From assembly GCA_021295965.1 (NCBI GenBank), contig JAGWBI010000039.1, forward strand, positions 24,998 to 72,864: a stretch of 47,867 nt of DNA, written 5' to 3'. Positions 37,425 to 44,931 of the stretch are shown here, one piece after another; within the stretch, counting starts at the first letter, position 1, and each line of letters begins with the position of its first letter. The notes under the pieces were generated by a model. That model was not told the DNA's origin and did not search any database. It saw nothing but the letters and a program-made list of their open reading frames with translations. The stretch is from Dehalococcoidia bacterium. Its GTDB lineage: Bacteria; Chloroflexota; Dehalococcoidia; Lucifugimonadales; UBA3495. The position numbers and the translations under genes are program-made.

Positions 37425-37439
37425 ACGGATACTAACCGT
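37425..37439. promoter_or_regulatory. Imperfect palindrome in the divergent region
   Basis: ACGGATACTAACCGT is symmetrical at 12 of 15 positions. It lies 21 bp upstream of the vWA-like gene and 84 bp upstream of the tail-hub gene, next to a TTGACA (37420-37425). It is a possible operator. Confidence 0.3.
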
Positions 37440-37522
37440 CTTGGGACATTTCCGCCAATTTGCACGGATCAAATGACGACTTTCAATCCGCCAGAACCGC
37501 CCATCGCCTTATGAGGAGGTCA

Positions 37523-39577
37523 ATGGAAATCATGCCAAATGCGCGAATCGGGAACGCGGGTGCGCCAGCCTATCCCAATGCTGTCTCACTCCTGCGCTGG
37601 CAGGTCTGGACCGACTGGTCGGCCGGCGGAATTTGGAGCGCGGACGGGGTGGATATATCCGATGACGTGCTGGGACTGCGGTGGGAGTGGGGCCGTCGCG
37701 GGCTGCCCGTGCCCGAGTTCGCGGCGCCGGCGACCTTGGAGTTGACCCTGCGCAACCCGGACCATCGCTACACGCCTAGCAACACCGGCGGGCCGCTGGG
37801 CGGCGGTGTGCAGCCGGGACGGATCATCTGGCTGCGAACCGGCCGGCTTTGGGACGACTTCGCCACGGTTGGCCCGGCTCCTGTGGACCTGAACGGGAGA
37901 TTGTCAGCCGACGGGACCAACGCTTGGGAAGTGCTGACCATCGGCAACAACGGGTTCTCGGCGCTGGGCGGTGAGGCGCGAGGCGTGGCCCCCTCGTTCC
38001 CGCCTTCGGATGCGATGGCGCTGCTGGATACCGGCGATACGCTGGCCACGCTGACGGCGCGTTTCCGGCGGGTCAGCAACGGGCTTGGCGGATTTATGCT
38101 GCGGTGCGCCGACCGGGATGACTGCCTGCGCCTGCGTTTCACCCACGAAGCCAGCATACTAGAACGCATATCCGGGCGACAGGAAACCGTCCTGGCCACC
38201 GGGGAGACGCTGGTGGCGCAGGCGTGGCACGAACTGGAAATCGAGCAGACGGCCGGCGGGGTGCGGGTCTTCGCCACCAACCTGGAAACGAGCGGCGTGG
38301 ATGGCAAAGAGATATTGGTCTCCGATGGCATAGTCGGCGCGCCGGTGTCGGGGCGGCATGGCCTGTGGCGCGGCTTTCGCAACATGGTGGACCGCTGGGG
38401 CGATTTCAGCGTGGGGCGCAGCCTCTTTCGCGGACGCATCACCGCCATCGCTCCGGATTATGCCGCCGGAGTTTGTCGCATCACGGCCCGCGACGTGTTG
38501 CAGCGCATTGAGGAAACCCGGCTCTATCGCGCCCTGCCCGGCGGCTTGATGCGTTCCGGCAACGTGGCCGCCGCAATCCTGGGGTGGGCCGGCCTCGGGC
38601 CGGCCGACCACGCGGTGGACGGGGGCCGTCTCCTGCTAACGGGTGGCCCTCGCTCGGTTTGGGATGTGTCGGCCGGCCGGGCGCTGCGCCGCTTGCAGCG
38701 TGAGGAACACGGGTTGATCTACACCGACGGGCGCGGGCGTGTCCGGCTGGAGACGGCATCGGTGCGGGCCGGCATTAGAGGTCACAGCGATCCGACGACG
38801 CTGGCGAAAACGTCGCTATCAGATAAGGCCGGCGGGTCCGACCCCTATGCTGCCAACATCAAATGGGATGACGGCGCGGGAGAAGTGGAGAAAACGGTCA
38901 CCTTCCGCTACCGCCGCCTGGCTGACGAGGGGCTGCAACGGGTGTGGAGCCTGAACGAGCCGCTGACGCTACAAGCCGGAGAGGAACGGCTGGCGCTTGC
39001 GGCAACGGATGCCTGGGACGCCATCGACGGAGTGGTTGCGCCGGTGGCCGGCGCCGACTACACGGCGACGGATGACGCGGCCGGCTCGGGGGACGACGTG
39101 ACAGACGACATAACGGTGGAGCTGCTGTTGGAGGCGGCCACCGGCATCTCGGGCCGGGGGCGGATGTTGCGCGTCCGCAACGGTGGGGAAAACACCGCAT
39201 ATGTGCAGACCCTGCGGGTGTCCGCCAGCCATTGCTGGCGTGCCGAGGGCACGACATCCTATCGCGCCGGAGATGCGTCTGCGTCGAGATCAGGCGGCCT
39301 GGTGCGCTGCCGCTACGCCGACAACTACACCGCGGCGCAGGCCGGAGCCGAAGCGCGACTGGCGGAACGCTCCCGACAACGCCCGCAGCTGGAGGTCACA
39401 CTGCCGCTGGCGGGCGCGGCCAACGGACGGGCGGTGATCGAAGGCCGCATTTCGGACGTGGCGGAGGTTCAGGCCCCATCCCAGGGCATCAGCGGCGCGT
39501 GGCTGCTGGAGGGCATGGCGGTGAACATCGTGGCCGGCGGTGAGGGCGAGGCGCGGTGGTGGCTGACGGGGGTGTAG
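37523..39577 (+). CDS. Large phage tail/baseplate-like structural protein
   Basis: A 684-residue protein from ATG 37523 with GAGGAGGTCA upstream. The N-terminus (LLRWQVWTDWSAGGIWSADG, then VDISDDVLGLRWEWGRRGLP) and LELTLRNPDHRYTPSNTGGP resemble tail-hub proteins that measure curves and planes of the baseplate. A lectin-like beta sandwich follows (ARFRRVSNGLGGFMLRCADR, HELEIEQTAGGVRVFATNLE). The second half has SLFRGRITAIAPDYAAGVCR ITARDVLQRIE and the helical RALRRLQREEHGLIYTDGRG. This matches the general plan of siphophage hub proteins, including a carbohydrate-binding-like insert that could recognise a surface. The gene is separated from the other tail genes by three reverse-strand genes. 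Exact subtype is uncertain. Confidence 0.65.
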   Translation: MEIMPNARIGNAGAPAYPNAVSLLRWQVWTDWSAGGIWSADGVDISDDVLGLRWEWGRRGLPVPEFAAPATLELTLRNPDHRYTPSNTGGPLGGGVQPGRIIWLRTGRLWDDFATVGPAPVDLNGRLSADGTNAWEVLTIGNNGFSALGGEARGVAPSFPPSDAMALLDTGDTLATLTARFRRVSNGLGGFMLRCADRDDCLRLRFTHEASILERISGRQETVLATGETLVAQAWHELEIEQTAGGVRVFATNLETSGVDGKEILVSDGIVGAPVSGRHGLWRGFRNMVDRWGDFSVGRSLFRGRITAIAPDYAAGVCRITARDVLQRIEETRLYRALPGGLMRSGNVAAAILGWAGLGPADHAVDGGRLLLTGGPRSVWDVSAGRALRRLQREEHGLIYTDGRGRVRLETASVRAGIRGHSDPTTLAKTSLSDKAGGSDPYAANIKWDDGAGEVEKTVTFRYRRLADEGLQRVWSLNEPLTLQAGEERLALAATDAWDAIDGVVAPVAGADYTATDDAAGSGDDVTDDITVELLLEAATGISGRGRMLRVRNGGENTAYVQTLRVSASHCWRAEGTTSYRAGDASASRSGGLVRCRYADNYTAAQAGAEARLAERSRQRPQLEVTLPLAGAANGRAVIEGRISDVAEVQAPSQGISGAWLLEGMAVNIVAGGEGEARWWLTGV

Positions 39578-39644
39578 GCTTATGCAGCGGATTAACCAAA
39601 CGACGCCAGCTTGTTTACAATTAAGCCCTCAAATTATAATAACG

Positions 39645-39682
39645 GTGCCGGTTATTGTAGCAAAGGACAATAACGAGGGCAC
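39645..39682. promoter_or_regulatory. Inverted repeat immediately upstream of the Fic gene
   Basis: Core arms GTTATTGT (39651-39658) and ACAATAAC (39667-39674) are perfectly complementary. Outside them GGTGCC (39645) and GGCACC (to 39682) pair as well. It ends 8 bp before the Fic start codon, so it can serve as an operator or as an mRNA hairpin hiding the ribosome binding site. Confidence 0.5.
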
Positions 39683-39690
39683 CGGCAACT

Positions 39691-40853
39691 ATGGAACGTG
39701 GAGCAATTGGCGAATACGACGTCAGAGTAGTTGGCGGCGAACGGGTCAACGCTTTCATTCCCGACCCGTTGCCACCCGACCCGCCTCTGGAGTTGGATGG
39801 AGAGTTCCTGCAATCCATGGAGTCGGCATCGTTCGCCCTTGGCGGGTTGAACGCCGCCTCGGTGCTGATGCCAGACAAATCCCTTTTCATCTATGCCTAT
39901 GTGCGCAAAGAGGCGGTGCTGTCGTCGCAGATTGAAGGGTCCAGGTCGTCGTTGGCAGATTTGCTGCTGGCCGAGTTGGATGAAGCTCCTGGTGTTCCCG
40001 TTGACGATATCACCGAGGTTTCCAACTACGTGGCCGCCTTGGAACACGGCCTGGAACGGATGCGCAACGGCTTCCCTTTGTCCAATCGCCTGCTCCGAGA
40101 AATCCACGGGATATTGCTTTCCAGTGGACGCGGCAGCCGTCTGCATCCGGGCGAGTTCCGTACCTCACAGAACTGGATTGGCGGCCGGCGTCCCGGAGAA
40201 GCGGACTTCGTGCCACCACCACCCCACGCGGTGGCCGAGTGCATGGGCGAGCTGGAGGAGTTCATCCACGCCACCAACGACGGCATGCCCACGCTGCTGC
40301 GGGCTGGACTGGCACACTTGCAGTTTGAAACCATCCGCCCGTTTCTGGACGGCAACGGTCGCGTGGGCCGGCTGCTCATTGCCATGATGCTTTGCCATGC
40401 TGGGGTACTGCAAGAGCCATTGCTGTATTTAAGCCTGTTCTTCAAGCAGCATCGCTCGGTTTATTACCAGTTGCTGGACCGCGTGCGCCGCACCGGGGAT
40501 TGGGAACGCTGGTTGGCCTTTTTCTCGACGGAGTGCGGGAGACGGCGGAAGGGGCGGTTTCCGCCTCCGTGCGCCTGACCCAGCTGTTTGAATCCGACCG
40601 CGGCCGGATCCAGCGAGTCGGTCGGCGCGCCATCTCGGCATTGCAAGTTTACGAAGAACTCAGGTTGCACCCGATATTGTCCTTGTCCGGTGCCAACGAG
40701 CGCACTGGATTAACCTTTCGCACTGCGGCCGCGACGATGGAATTGCTGATTGAACTGGGCATCGTCCGCGAAATTACCGGCCAGCGACGCAATCGTTTTT
40801 TCGCCTATGACGCCTACCTCTCCATCCTCAGCGAGGGGACGGAGCCGCTGTGA
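39691..40853 (+). pseudogene. Fic family protein, frameshifted and lacking the catalytic histidine
   Basis: The frame from ATG 39691 carries an N-terminal Fic/DOC-type domain with the self-inhibitory motif SSQIEG (about residue 80), then RLLREIHGILLSSGRGSRLH PGEFR and the Fic motif FETIRPFLDGNGRVGR near residue 216. The canonical motif is HPFxDGNGRxxR; here His is replaced by Arg216 (CGC for CAC). The reading frame then shifts at a run of five T (40519-40523). The remainder, DGVRETAEGAVSASVRLTQL through a winged-helix-like C-terminus to TGA 40853, is in another frame; six T would restore it. Fic enzymes transfer AMP to Ser, Thr or Tyr of target proteins. Both lesions suggest inactivity. Confidence 0.8.
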
Positions 40854-40858
40854 TGGGT

Positions 40859-40886
40859 GGATTCCGGCTTGCGCCGGAATGACGGT
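40859..40886. repeat. Type-B half element
   Basis: GGATTCCGGCTTGCGCCGGA followed by ATGACGG, a self-complementary half element as in the type-B repeats. It lies between the Fic remnant and the flavin dehydrogenase gene. Confidence 0.7.
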
Positions 40887-40964
40887 GTTTGGGGCTGTGG
40901 TATCATCAAACCGCAAATTCTGCCTGCCGGATACACGCGCCGGCCGGCCTTTGGAGGCGCTGTT

Positions 40965-42470
40965 TTGCCTGCTAATGACACTGTTTATGACGTTATCGTG
41001 GTGGGGGCCGGCAACGCGGCCCTGTCCGCCGCCATCGCCGCCCGCGAGCAGACCCAATCGGTGCTGGTGGTGGAGAAGGCGCCCGAGTACTTCCGCGGCG
41101 GCAATACCTACTTCACCGGCGGCATCATCCGCTTCGCCTACAACGGGCTGGACGACATCAAGGGGCTGATTCCCGATATGTCGGAAACCGAGGCCAACTC
41201 CATCGAGGTCGGCCAGTACACCGAGAACCAGTTCTACGACGACATGATGCGCGTCACCCACGGCCTGTCGGACCCGGAACTGGCCGAGATTTTGGTGAGC
41301 CACTCGTATCCCACGATGAAGTGGCTGCAGGAGCACGGCGTGCGCTTCGTGCTGTCCTTTGGCCGGCAGGCCTTCCGCGACGGCGACAAGTTCCGCTTCT
41401 GGGGCGGCCTGGTGGTGGAGGCCGTAGGCGCGGGCAAGGGCCTGTCGGACCAGCAGTTTGACGTGTGCCAGCGGCTGGGCGTGGAGGTGCGCTACTCCAC
41501 CGAGGGCGTGTCGCTGATCCAGGACCAGCGGGGCCACGTCGCCGGCCTGCGGGTGAAGGGGCCGGACGGGTTCGAGGATATCGCCGGCCGCGCCGTGGTG
41601 CTGGCCGCCGGCGGGTTCGAGGCCAACGCCGAGATGCGTTGCCGCTACCTGGGCCCCGGCTGGGAGATGGTCAAGGTGCGCGGCATCCCCTACAACACCG
41701 GCGACGGCATCAAGATGGCGTTGGACGTGGGGGCCCAGTCCTACGGGCACTGGTCGTCCTGCCACGCGGTGGCTTGGGACATGAACGCTCCAACCTTCGG
41801 CGACCGCACGGTCACCGAGCTGTTCCAGAAGCACTCCTATCCCTTCGGCCTGATGGTCAATATCAACGGCGAACGGTTCCTGGACGAAGGGGCAGACTTC
41901 CGCAACTATACCTACGTCACCTACGGGCGCGCGCTGATGGACCAGCCCCAGGGCCTGTGCTTCCAGATCTTCGACGAGAAGGTGAAGCACCTGCTGCGGG
42001 ACGAGTACTGGATTCCCCAGGCCACCACCGCCGAGGCCAACTCCATCGAGGAGCTGGCGCGGATGCTGGACATCGACCCGGCCGGCCTGGTGCGAGAGGT
42101 GGAAGAGTACAACGCCGCCGTGCGCCAGGACATCGAGTACAACCCCACCGTGAAGGACGGACGCTGCACCGAGGGTTTGGCGGTGAACAAGACCAACTGG
42201 GCGCAGACCCTGGACACGCCGCCCTATCGCGGCTGGGCCGTGACCACGGGCATAACCTTCACCTTCGGCGGCGTCAAGGTAAACAACCGGGGCCAGGTGG
42301 TGACCAACGCCCAGGATCCCATCCCCGGCCTCTACGCCGCCGGCGAGATGGTGGGCGGCCTGTTCTACCACAACTACCCGGGCGGTAGCGGCCTCAGCGC
42401 CGGCATGGTCTTCGGCCGCCTGGCCGGCAACAGCGCCGGCGAGGACGCGCTGGCGCTGAAGGACGTTTAG
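40965..42470 (+). CDS. FAD-dependent dehydrogenase (tricarballylate dehydrogenase/fumarate reductase flavoprotein type)
   Basis: A 501-residue flavoprotein. TTG 40965 is selected as start because GGAGG lies seven bases upstream; the open frame upstream includes a dispersed repeat. The Rossmann motif YDVIVVGAGNAALSAAIAAR and the acidic VLVVEKAPEYFRGGNTYFTG bind FAD. RAVVLAAGGFEANAEMRCRY and the capping-domain block GIPYNTGDGIKMALDVGAQS are family hallmarks. The C-terminal TTGITFTFGGVKVNNRGQVV and IPGLYAAGEMVGGLFYHNYP GGSG close the active site. It most resembles TcuA-like tricarballylate dehydrogenases and 3-ketosteroid-type enzymes. No TcuB-type electron-transfer partner is adjacent. The substrate is not certain. 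Confidence 0.88.
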   Translation: MPANDTVYDVIVVGAGNAALSAAIAAREQTQSVLVVEKAPEYFRGGNTYFTGGIIRFAYNGLDDIKGLIPDMSETEANSIEVGQYTENQFYDDMMRVTHGLSDPELAEILVSHSYPTMKWLQEHGVRFVLSFGRQAFRDGDKFRFWGGLVVEAVGAGKGLSDQQFDVCQRLGVEVRYSTEGVSLIQDQRGHVAGLRVKGPDGFEDIAGRAVVLAAGGFEANAEMRCRYLGPGWEMVKVRGIPYNTGDGIKMALDVGAQSYGHWSSCHAVAWDMNAPTFGDRTVTELFQKHSYPFGLMVNINGERFLDEGADFRNYTYVTYGRALMDQPQGLCFQIFDEKVKHLLRDEYWIPQATTAEANSIEELARMLDIDPAGLVREVEEYNAAVRQDIEYNPTVKDGRCTEGLAVNKTNWAQTLDTPPYRGWAVTTGITFTFGGVKVNNRGQVVTNAQDPIPGLYAAGEMVGGLFYHNYPGGSGLSAGMVFGRLAGNSAGEDALALKDV

Positions 42471-42490
42471 CCGTTTGGGGCCATACGCCC

Positions 42491-42499
42491 TGCTACAAT
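42491..42499 (+). promoter_or_regulatory. Extended -10-like TGCTACAAT
   Basis: TGCTACAAT 39 bp before the heptad-repeat gene, identical to the box at 27961-27969. Confidence 0.45.
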
Positions 42500-42537
42500 C
42501 AAGATAGTTGCCCAGGACCCTGACCTGAATCCCGGCG

Positions 42538-43323
42538 ATGGCTACCATCGATGACATTCATGCGGTAGAGCGCTTGATGCAGACGTTGGATGAAAATCCG
42601 CATCTGCTGGAAGCGGTGCGGTCTCGCTTGCTGACGCGGGAACTGCTGGAATTGCCGCAAACCGTGGCGAGGCTTGCCGAGCGGGTTGAGCAACTTGCCG
42701 AGCGAGTTGAGCAACTTGCCGACCGGATGGATCAACTTGCTGACCGGATGGATCAACTTGCTGACCGGATGGATCAACTTGCTGACCGGATGGATCAACT
42801 TGCTGAACGAGTTGACCAGATTGCGGAGCAATTGGCCGAATTCGCCGCCAAGGCAGACCGCCGGCTGGAGAACCTCGAACGTCTCCGGGACGATATTGGA
42901 GCGCTCAAAGGTCTGGCAACCGACAGTTTGGCGCGGAGAGTAGCTCCGGCTATCGCATTGGCGATGAACTTGCGCCTCACGAAAAACCTCGACGGTTCGG
43001 ACTTGTCCGCCATGGTCGTGGGTCAGGATCTGTCCGGCATATCAAGTAGCCAATTGGAGAGTTTCCTGTTGGCAGACTTGATAATGGAAACCACCGATAG
43101 CGACGGCCGTACGCTCTACGTGGCCGTCGAATCATCGTACACTGCCGATGGCCGCGATACCCACAGAGCCATTCGCAATGCGGGCTATCTGACCCGTTTC
43201 ACTGGCACTCCCTCACGAGCAGCGATAACAGCAGTGCGTACCGACCGGAACATAGACGAGCAGATTGCATCCGGCGCAGTGCACTGGTACAGACTGCCGG
43301 ATCGGTTGCTGCAGGGGATCTGA
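42538..43323 (+). CDS. Heptad-repeat coiled-coil protein with a nuclease-like C-terminal domain
   Basis: A 261-residue protein from ATG 42538 (poor ribosome binding site). Residues 1-45 are helical. Residues 46-94 are seven near-identical heptads (LAERVEQ twice, LADRMDQ four times, LAERVDQ), which must form a long straight coiled coil. The coil continues to about residue 125 (EQLAEFAAKADRRLENLERL). The C-terminal 130 residues include LESFLLADLIMETTDSDGRT, LYVAVESSYTADGRDTHRAI RNAGYL and AAITAVRTDRNIDEQIASGA. The acidic Glu-x-Ser in VAVESS and the order of strands resemble PD-(D/E)XK-type domains found after coiled coils in Cyanobacteria and Chloroflexota. The catalytic Lys is replaced, so activity is uncertain. 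Confidence 0.7.
   Translation: MATIDDIHAVERLMQTLDENPHLLEAVRSRLLTRELLELPQTVARLAERVEQLAERVEQLADRMDQLADRMDQLADRMDQLADRMDQLAERVDQIAEQLAEFAAKADRRLENLERLRDDIGALKGLATDSLARRVAPAIALAMNLRLTKNLDGSDLSAMVVGQDLSGISSSQLESFLLADLIMETTDSDGRTLYVAVESSYTADGRDTHRAIRNAGYLTRFTGTPSRAAITAVRTDRNIDEQIASGAVHWYRLPDRLLQGI
42673..42819. repeat. 21-bp tandem repeat encoding coiled-coil heptads
   Basis: Seven units of 21 bp (one heptad each). Four central units, CTTGCTGACCGGATGGATCA plus A, differ by at most one base, and the outer units are more diverged. Such homogeneity implies recent expansion or ongoing conversion. Confidence 0.93.
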
Positions 43324-43470
43324 TATAGCCGCGCATCCGCTACGGCGTCCGTGGTCTGAGATCTGGGAACCTCCGCACCGTGCGGACGCTGAAGCGACAC
43401 AATGGCGCTGAAGGACATAGAAGGCAGTCGTCCCCGGTCTAAAACACATCTCATCGAACTGTGATCCCAT

Positions 43471-43851
43471 ATGACTACGTCAGAACGCAAACCGCTTTTG
43501 ACCAAGGCAGATTTGCCCTTGGACAAAATCGCCGCGATCTGCCGGCGGTGGAACATCCATGAAATGGCTGTTGACACATGCCAGACCAGACCGCCTGCGC
43601 GCCAGAGCGCCTGGACAGAACCCGACCCCTTCGCCGAAGTGGACTTGTATCTCATCGTCAAGTTCCACTCGGACAAGTACGAGTGGCACTTCAACGAACA
43701 CCATTTCAACGTGATAAAGGAACTGCAGGAGGTGACGGGCGCAAAAATCTGGATAACAGACAACAGCATCCTGGAGAAGCGCATCGCCGAAGGTGCGGAG
43801 TGGGCGATCAGGGATCGGGAACATCGCGATGTCATTTACGCCCGAGGATGA
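43471..43851 (+). CDS. MNT-type nucleotidyltransferase, degenerate (antitoxin-like)
   Basis: A 126-residue protein starting at ATG 43471. It follows the plan of the MNT proteins that pair with HEPN toxins: a first helix KIAAICRRWNIHEMAV, an acidic strand FAEVDLYLIVKFHS, a helix FNVIKELQEVTGAKIWITDN and a terminal segment. MNT enzymes need GS (here DT, in AVDTCQ) and DxD (here EVD) in the active site, so both catalytic elements are altered and transfer activity is doubtful. The loop between them is also longer than usual. The next gene begins 23 bp before this one ends and shows HEPN features. The start has no strong ribosome binding site. Confidence 0.6.
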   Translation: MTTSERKPLLTKADLPLDKIAAICRRWNIHEMAVDTCQTRPPARQSAWTEPDPFAEVDLYLIVKFHSDKYEWHFNEHHFNVIKELQEVTGAKIWITDNSILEKRIAEGAEWAIRDREHRDVIYARG

Positions 43852-44198
43852 GCGCGGCCCCAGAGATGCAAATCCGATTGAACGCGTAGTTCACTGGTGC
43901 GACGTTGTTATCAGACTCGCGGAACGCAATGCTGACCTCTACTTGGCCGGCGACTTGACCGCACGTTTTGCGCTTTATCATGCCATGGGGCTGGTGGCCG
44001 ACAGCTGCCAGAGCCATCCCGGAACACGACACGGTGGCTATGGCGAGTGTCAACTGGATCGCGTTGTTCAGTATGCGAACGTTCCTTGTACACCGCCCTC
44101 ACTTAGTTGATAGCGAGAAAGTATGGCAAGCCGCCGCGGAAAGCGTACCGGCAACTTTGTCCGAGATTCTCGCGTACCAGTCAGGACTCGCTCAGTAA
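43829..44198 (+). pseudogene. HEPN (DUF86/HepT-like) toxin gene, frameshifted
   Basis: Two overlapping frames together give a HepT-like protein. The first, from ATG 43829, has RVVHWCDVVIRLAERNADLY and FALYHAMGLVADSCQSHPGT (typical first helices). The second, ending at TAA 44198, has MRTFLVHRPHLVDSEKVWQA AAESVPATLSEIL. The catalytic Rx4H motif of HEPN RNases, RTFLVH, is in the second frame. The frame changes between about 44020 and 44050 and needs one base removed or two added. It overlaps the MNT-type gene, as is standard for MntA-HepT modules, so this is a decayed toxin-antitoxin pair in which the toxin has been destroyed. Sequencing error would be the alternative. Confidence 0.65.
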
Positions 44199-44274
44199 GC
44201 GAAAAAAACTACTGACCTGCTGCATTTCAATACCGGTGTTACTACTGCATCAACAGGTGACGTTTCCGGTGGAT

Positions 44275-44517
44275 ATGCTTAAAAATAACACCCCACCTCC
44301 GGCGTCAGTCTGTTTCTACTGTGATAGACAACTCGAACCGATACACGACTATTCGTGCGTCCATTGTGGACGGCTGACTTGCGATAATCATTGCGAAATC
44401 TGCGACGATTGGGATTGCGGACTTATCACTTGCTTTCGTTGCATTGAGCCGCATATGCGAGCAGATCACCCTTTGATGTATGCAAACCTGCTGACGGATT
44501 TGCCAGTCTGTGGCTAG
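44275..44517 (+). CDS. Small Cys-rich zinc-binding protein
   Basis: An 80-residue protein from ATG 44275 (the frame is open upstream, but that part overlaps the HEPN remnant). It has four cysteine pairs or near-pairs: CFYCDRQ, CVHCGRLTCDNHC, EICDDWDCG and CFRC, plus three His near the end (IEPHMRADHP). Eight or nine Cys in 55 residues suggest two crossed zinc sites as in RING, B-box or treble-clef modules. The DDWDCG segment between them is acidic. No known family is recognised. A winged-helix gene starts 41 bp downstream and they may be cotranscribed. Protein-protein binding is a plausible role but is not demonstrated. Confidence 0.6.
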   Translation: MLKNNTPPPASVCFYCDRQLEPIHDYSCVHCGRLTCDNHCEICDDWDCGLITCFRCIEPHMRADHPLMYANLLTDLPVCG

Positions 44518-44558
44518 ATACAGACGAATTGCGAGTTACACATAAGGGGTACATCTCG

Positions 44559-44816
44559 ATGAGTGACGACACGGCCGCCCGGGTATTGGCACAGGAAGGA
44601 TTGTGTCATATCGAGAGAGCGATCCTGATATTGCTTGAGGATCACCCCGCAGGTCTGCGCAACTCGCAGATTGCCGATTTATTGGGCTTGCGCTCTTCCA
44701 TCCGTGGGCGCCAACGCAACTACCTGACATATTCGGTTCTCGGTGGCCTCATGGATAAGGGCAAAGTCGCTCAAGATCGAGAAACCTCGATTTTTACCCG
44801 GGTATATGACCCGTAA
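44559..44816 (+). CDS. Small winged-helix DNA-binding protein
   Basis: An 85-residue protein from ATG 44559 (GGGGTACATCTCG upstream). The core CHIERAILILLEDHPAGLRN, SQIADLLGLRSSIRGRQRNY and LTYSVLGGLMDKGKVAQDRE is a compact winged helix: helix 1, the helix-turn-helix SQIADLLGL...YLTYSVLGGL, then the wing before TRVYDP. It has no ligand-binding domain, so it is likely a small regulator or the DNA-binding part of a larger complex. The preceding gene encodes a zinc-binding protein, 41 bp upstream. Its target is unknown; no palindrome stands out in the immediate upstream sequence. Confidence 0.7.
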   Translation: MSDDTAARVLAQEGLCHIERAILILLEDHPAGLRNSQIADLLGLRSSIRGRQRNYLTYSVLGGLMDKGKVAQDRETSIFTRVYDP

Positions 44817-44931
44817 TCAAATTTCAAGGTGCACCATAACTGTCTGCATCAGCGAGGCATCGGCTAACCACGGCCGCCTCCCCGTGGCACGTGACGGCAA
44901 GAGATCAGGCCAATAGGCTGGAGGTTTCGAC

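Noticed and set aside
31696-39577. A complete functional prophage
   Set aside because: No integrase, terminase, portal, lysis or attachment-site repeats were found, and the capsid gene is out of frame.
40710-42557. A 615-codon open frame on the minus strand
   Set aside because: It lies exactly opposite the flavin dehydrogenase gene, has His/Val/Gly-rich composition typical of the antisense of GC-rich genes, and matches no family.
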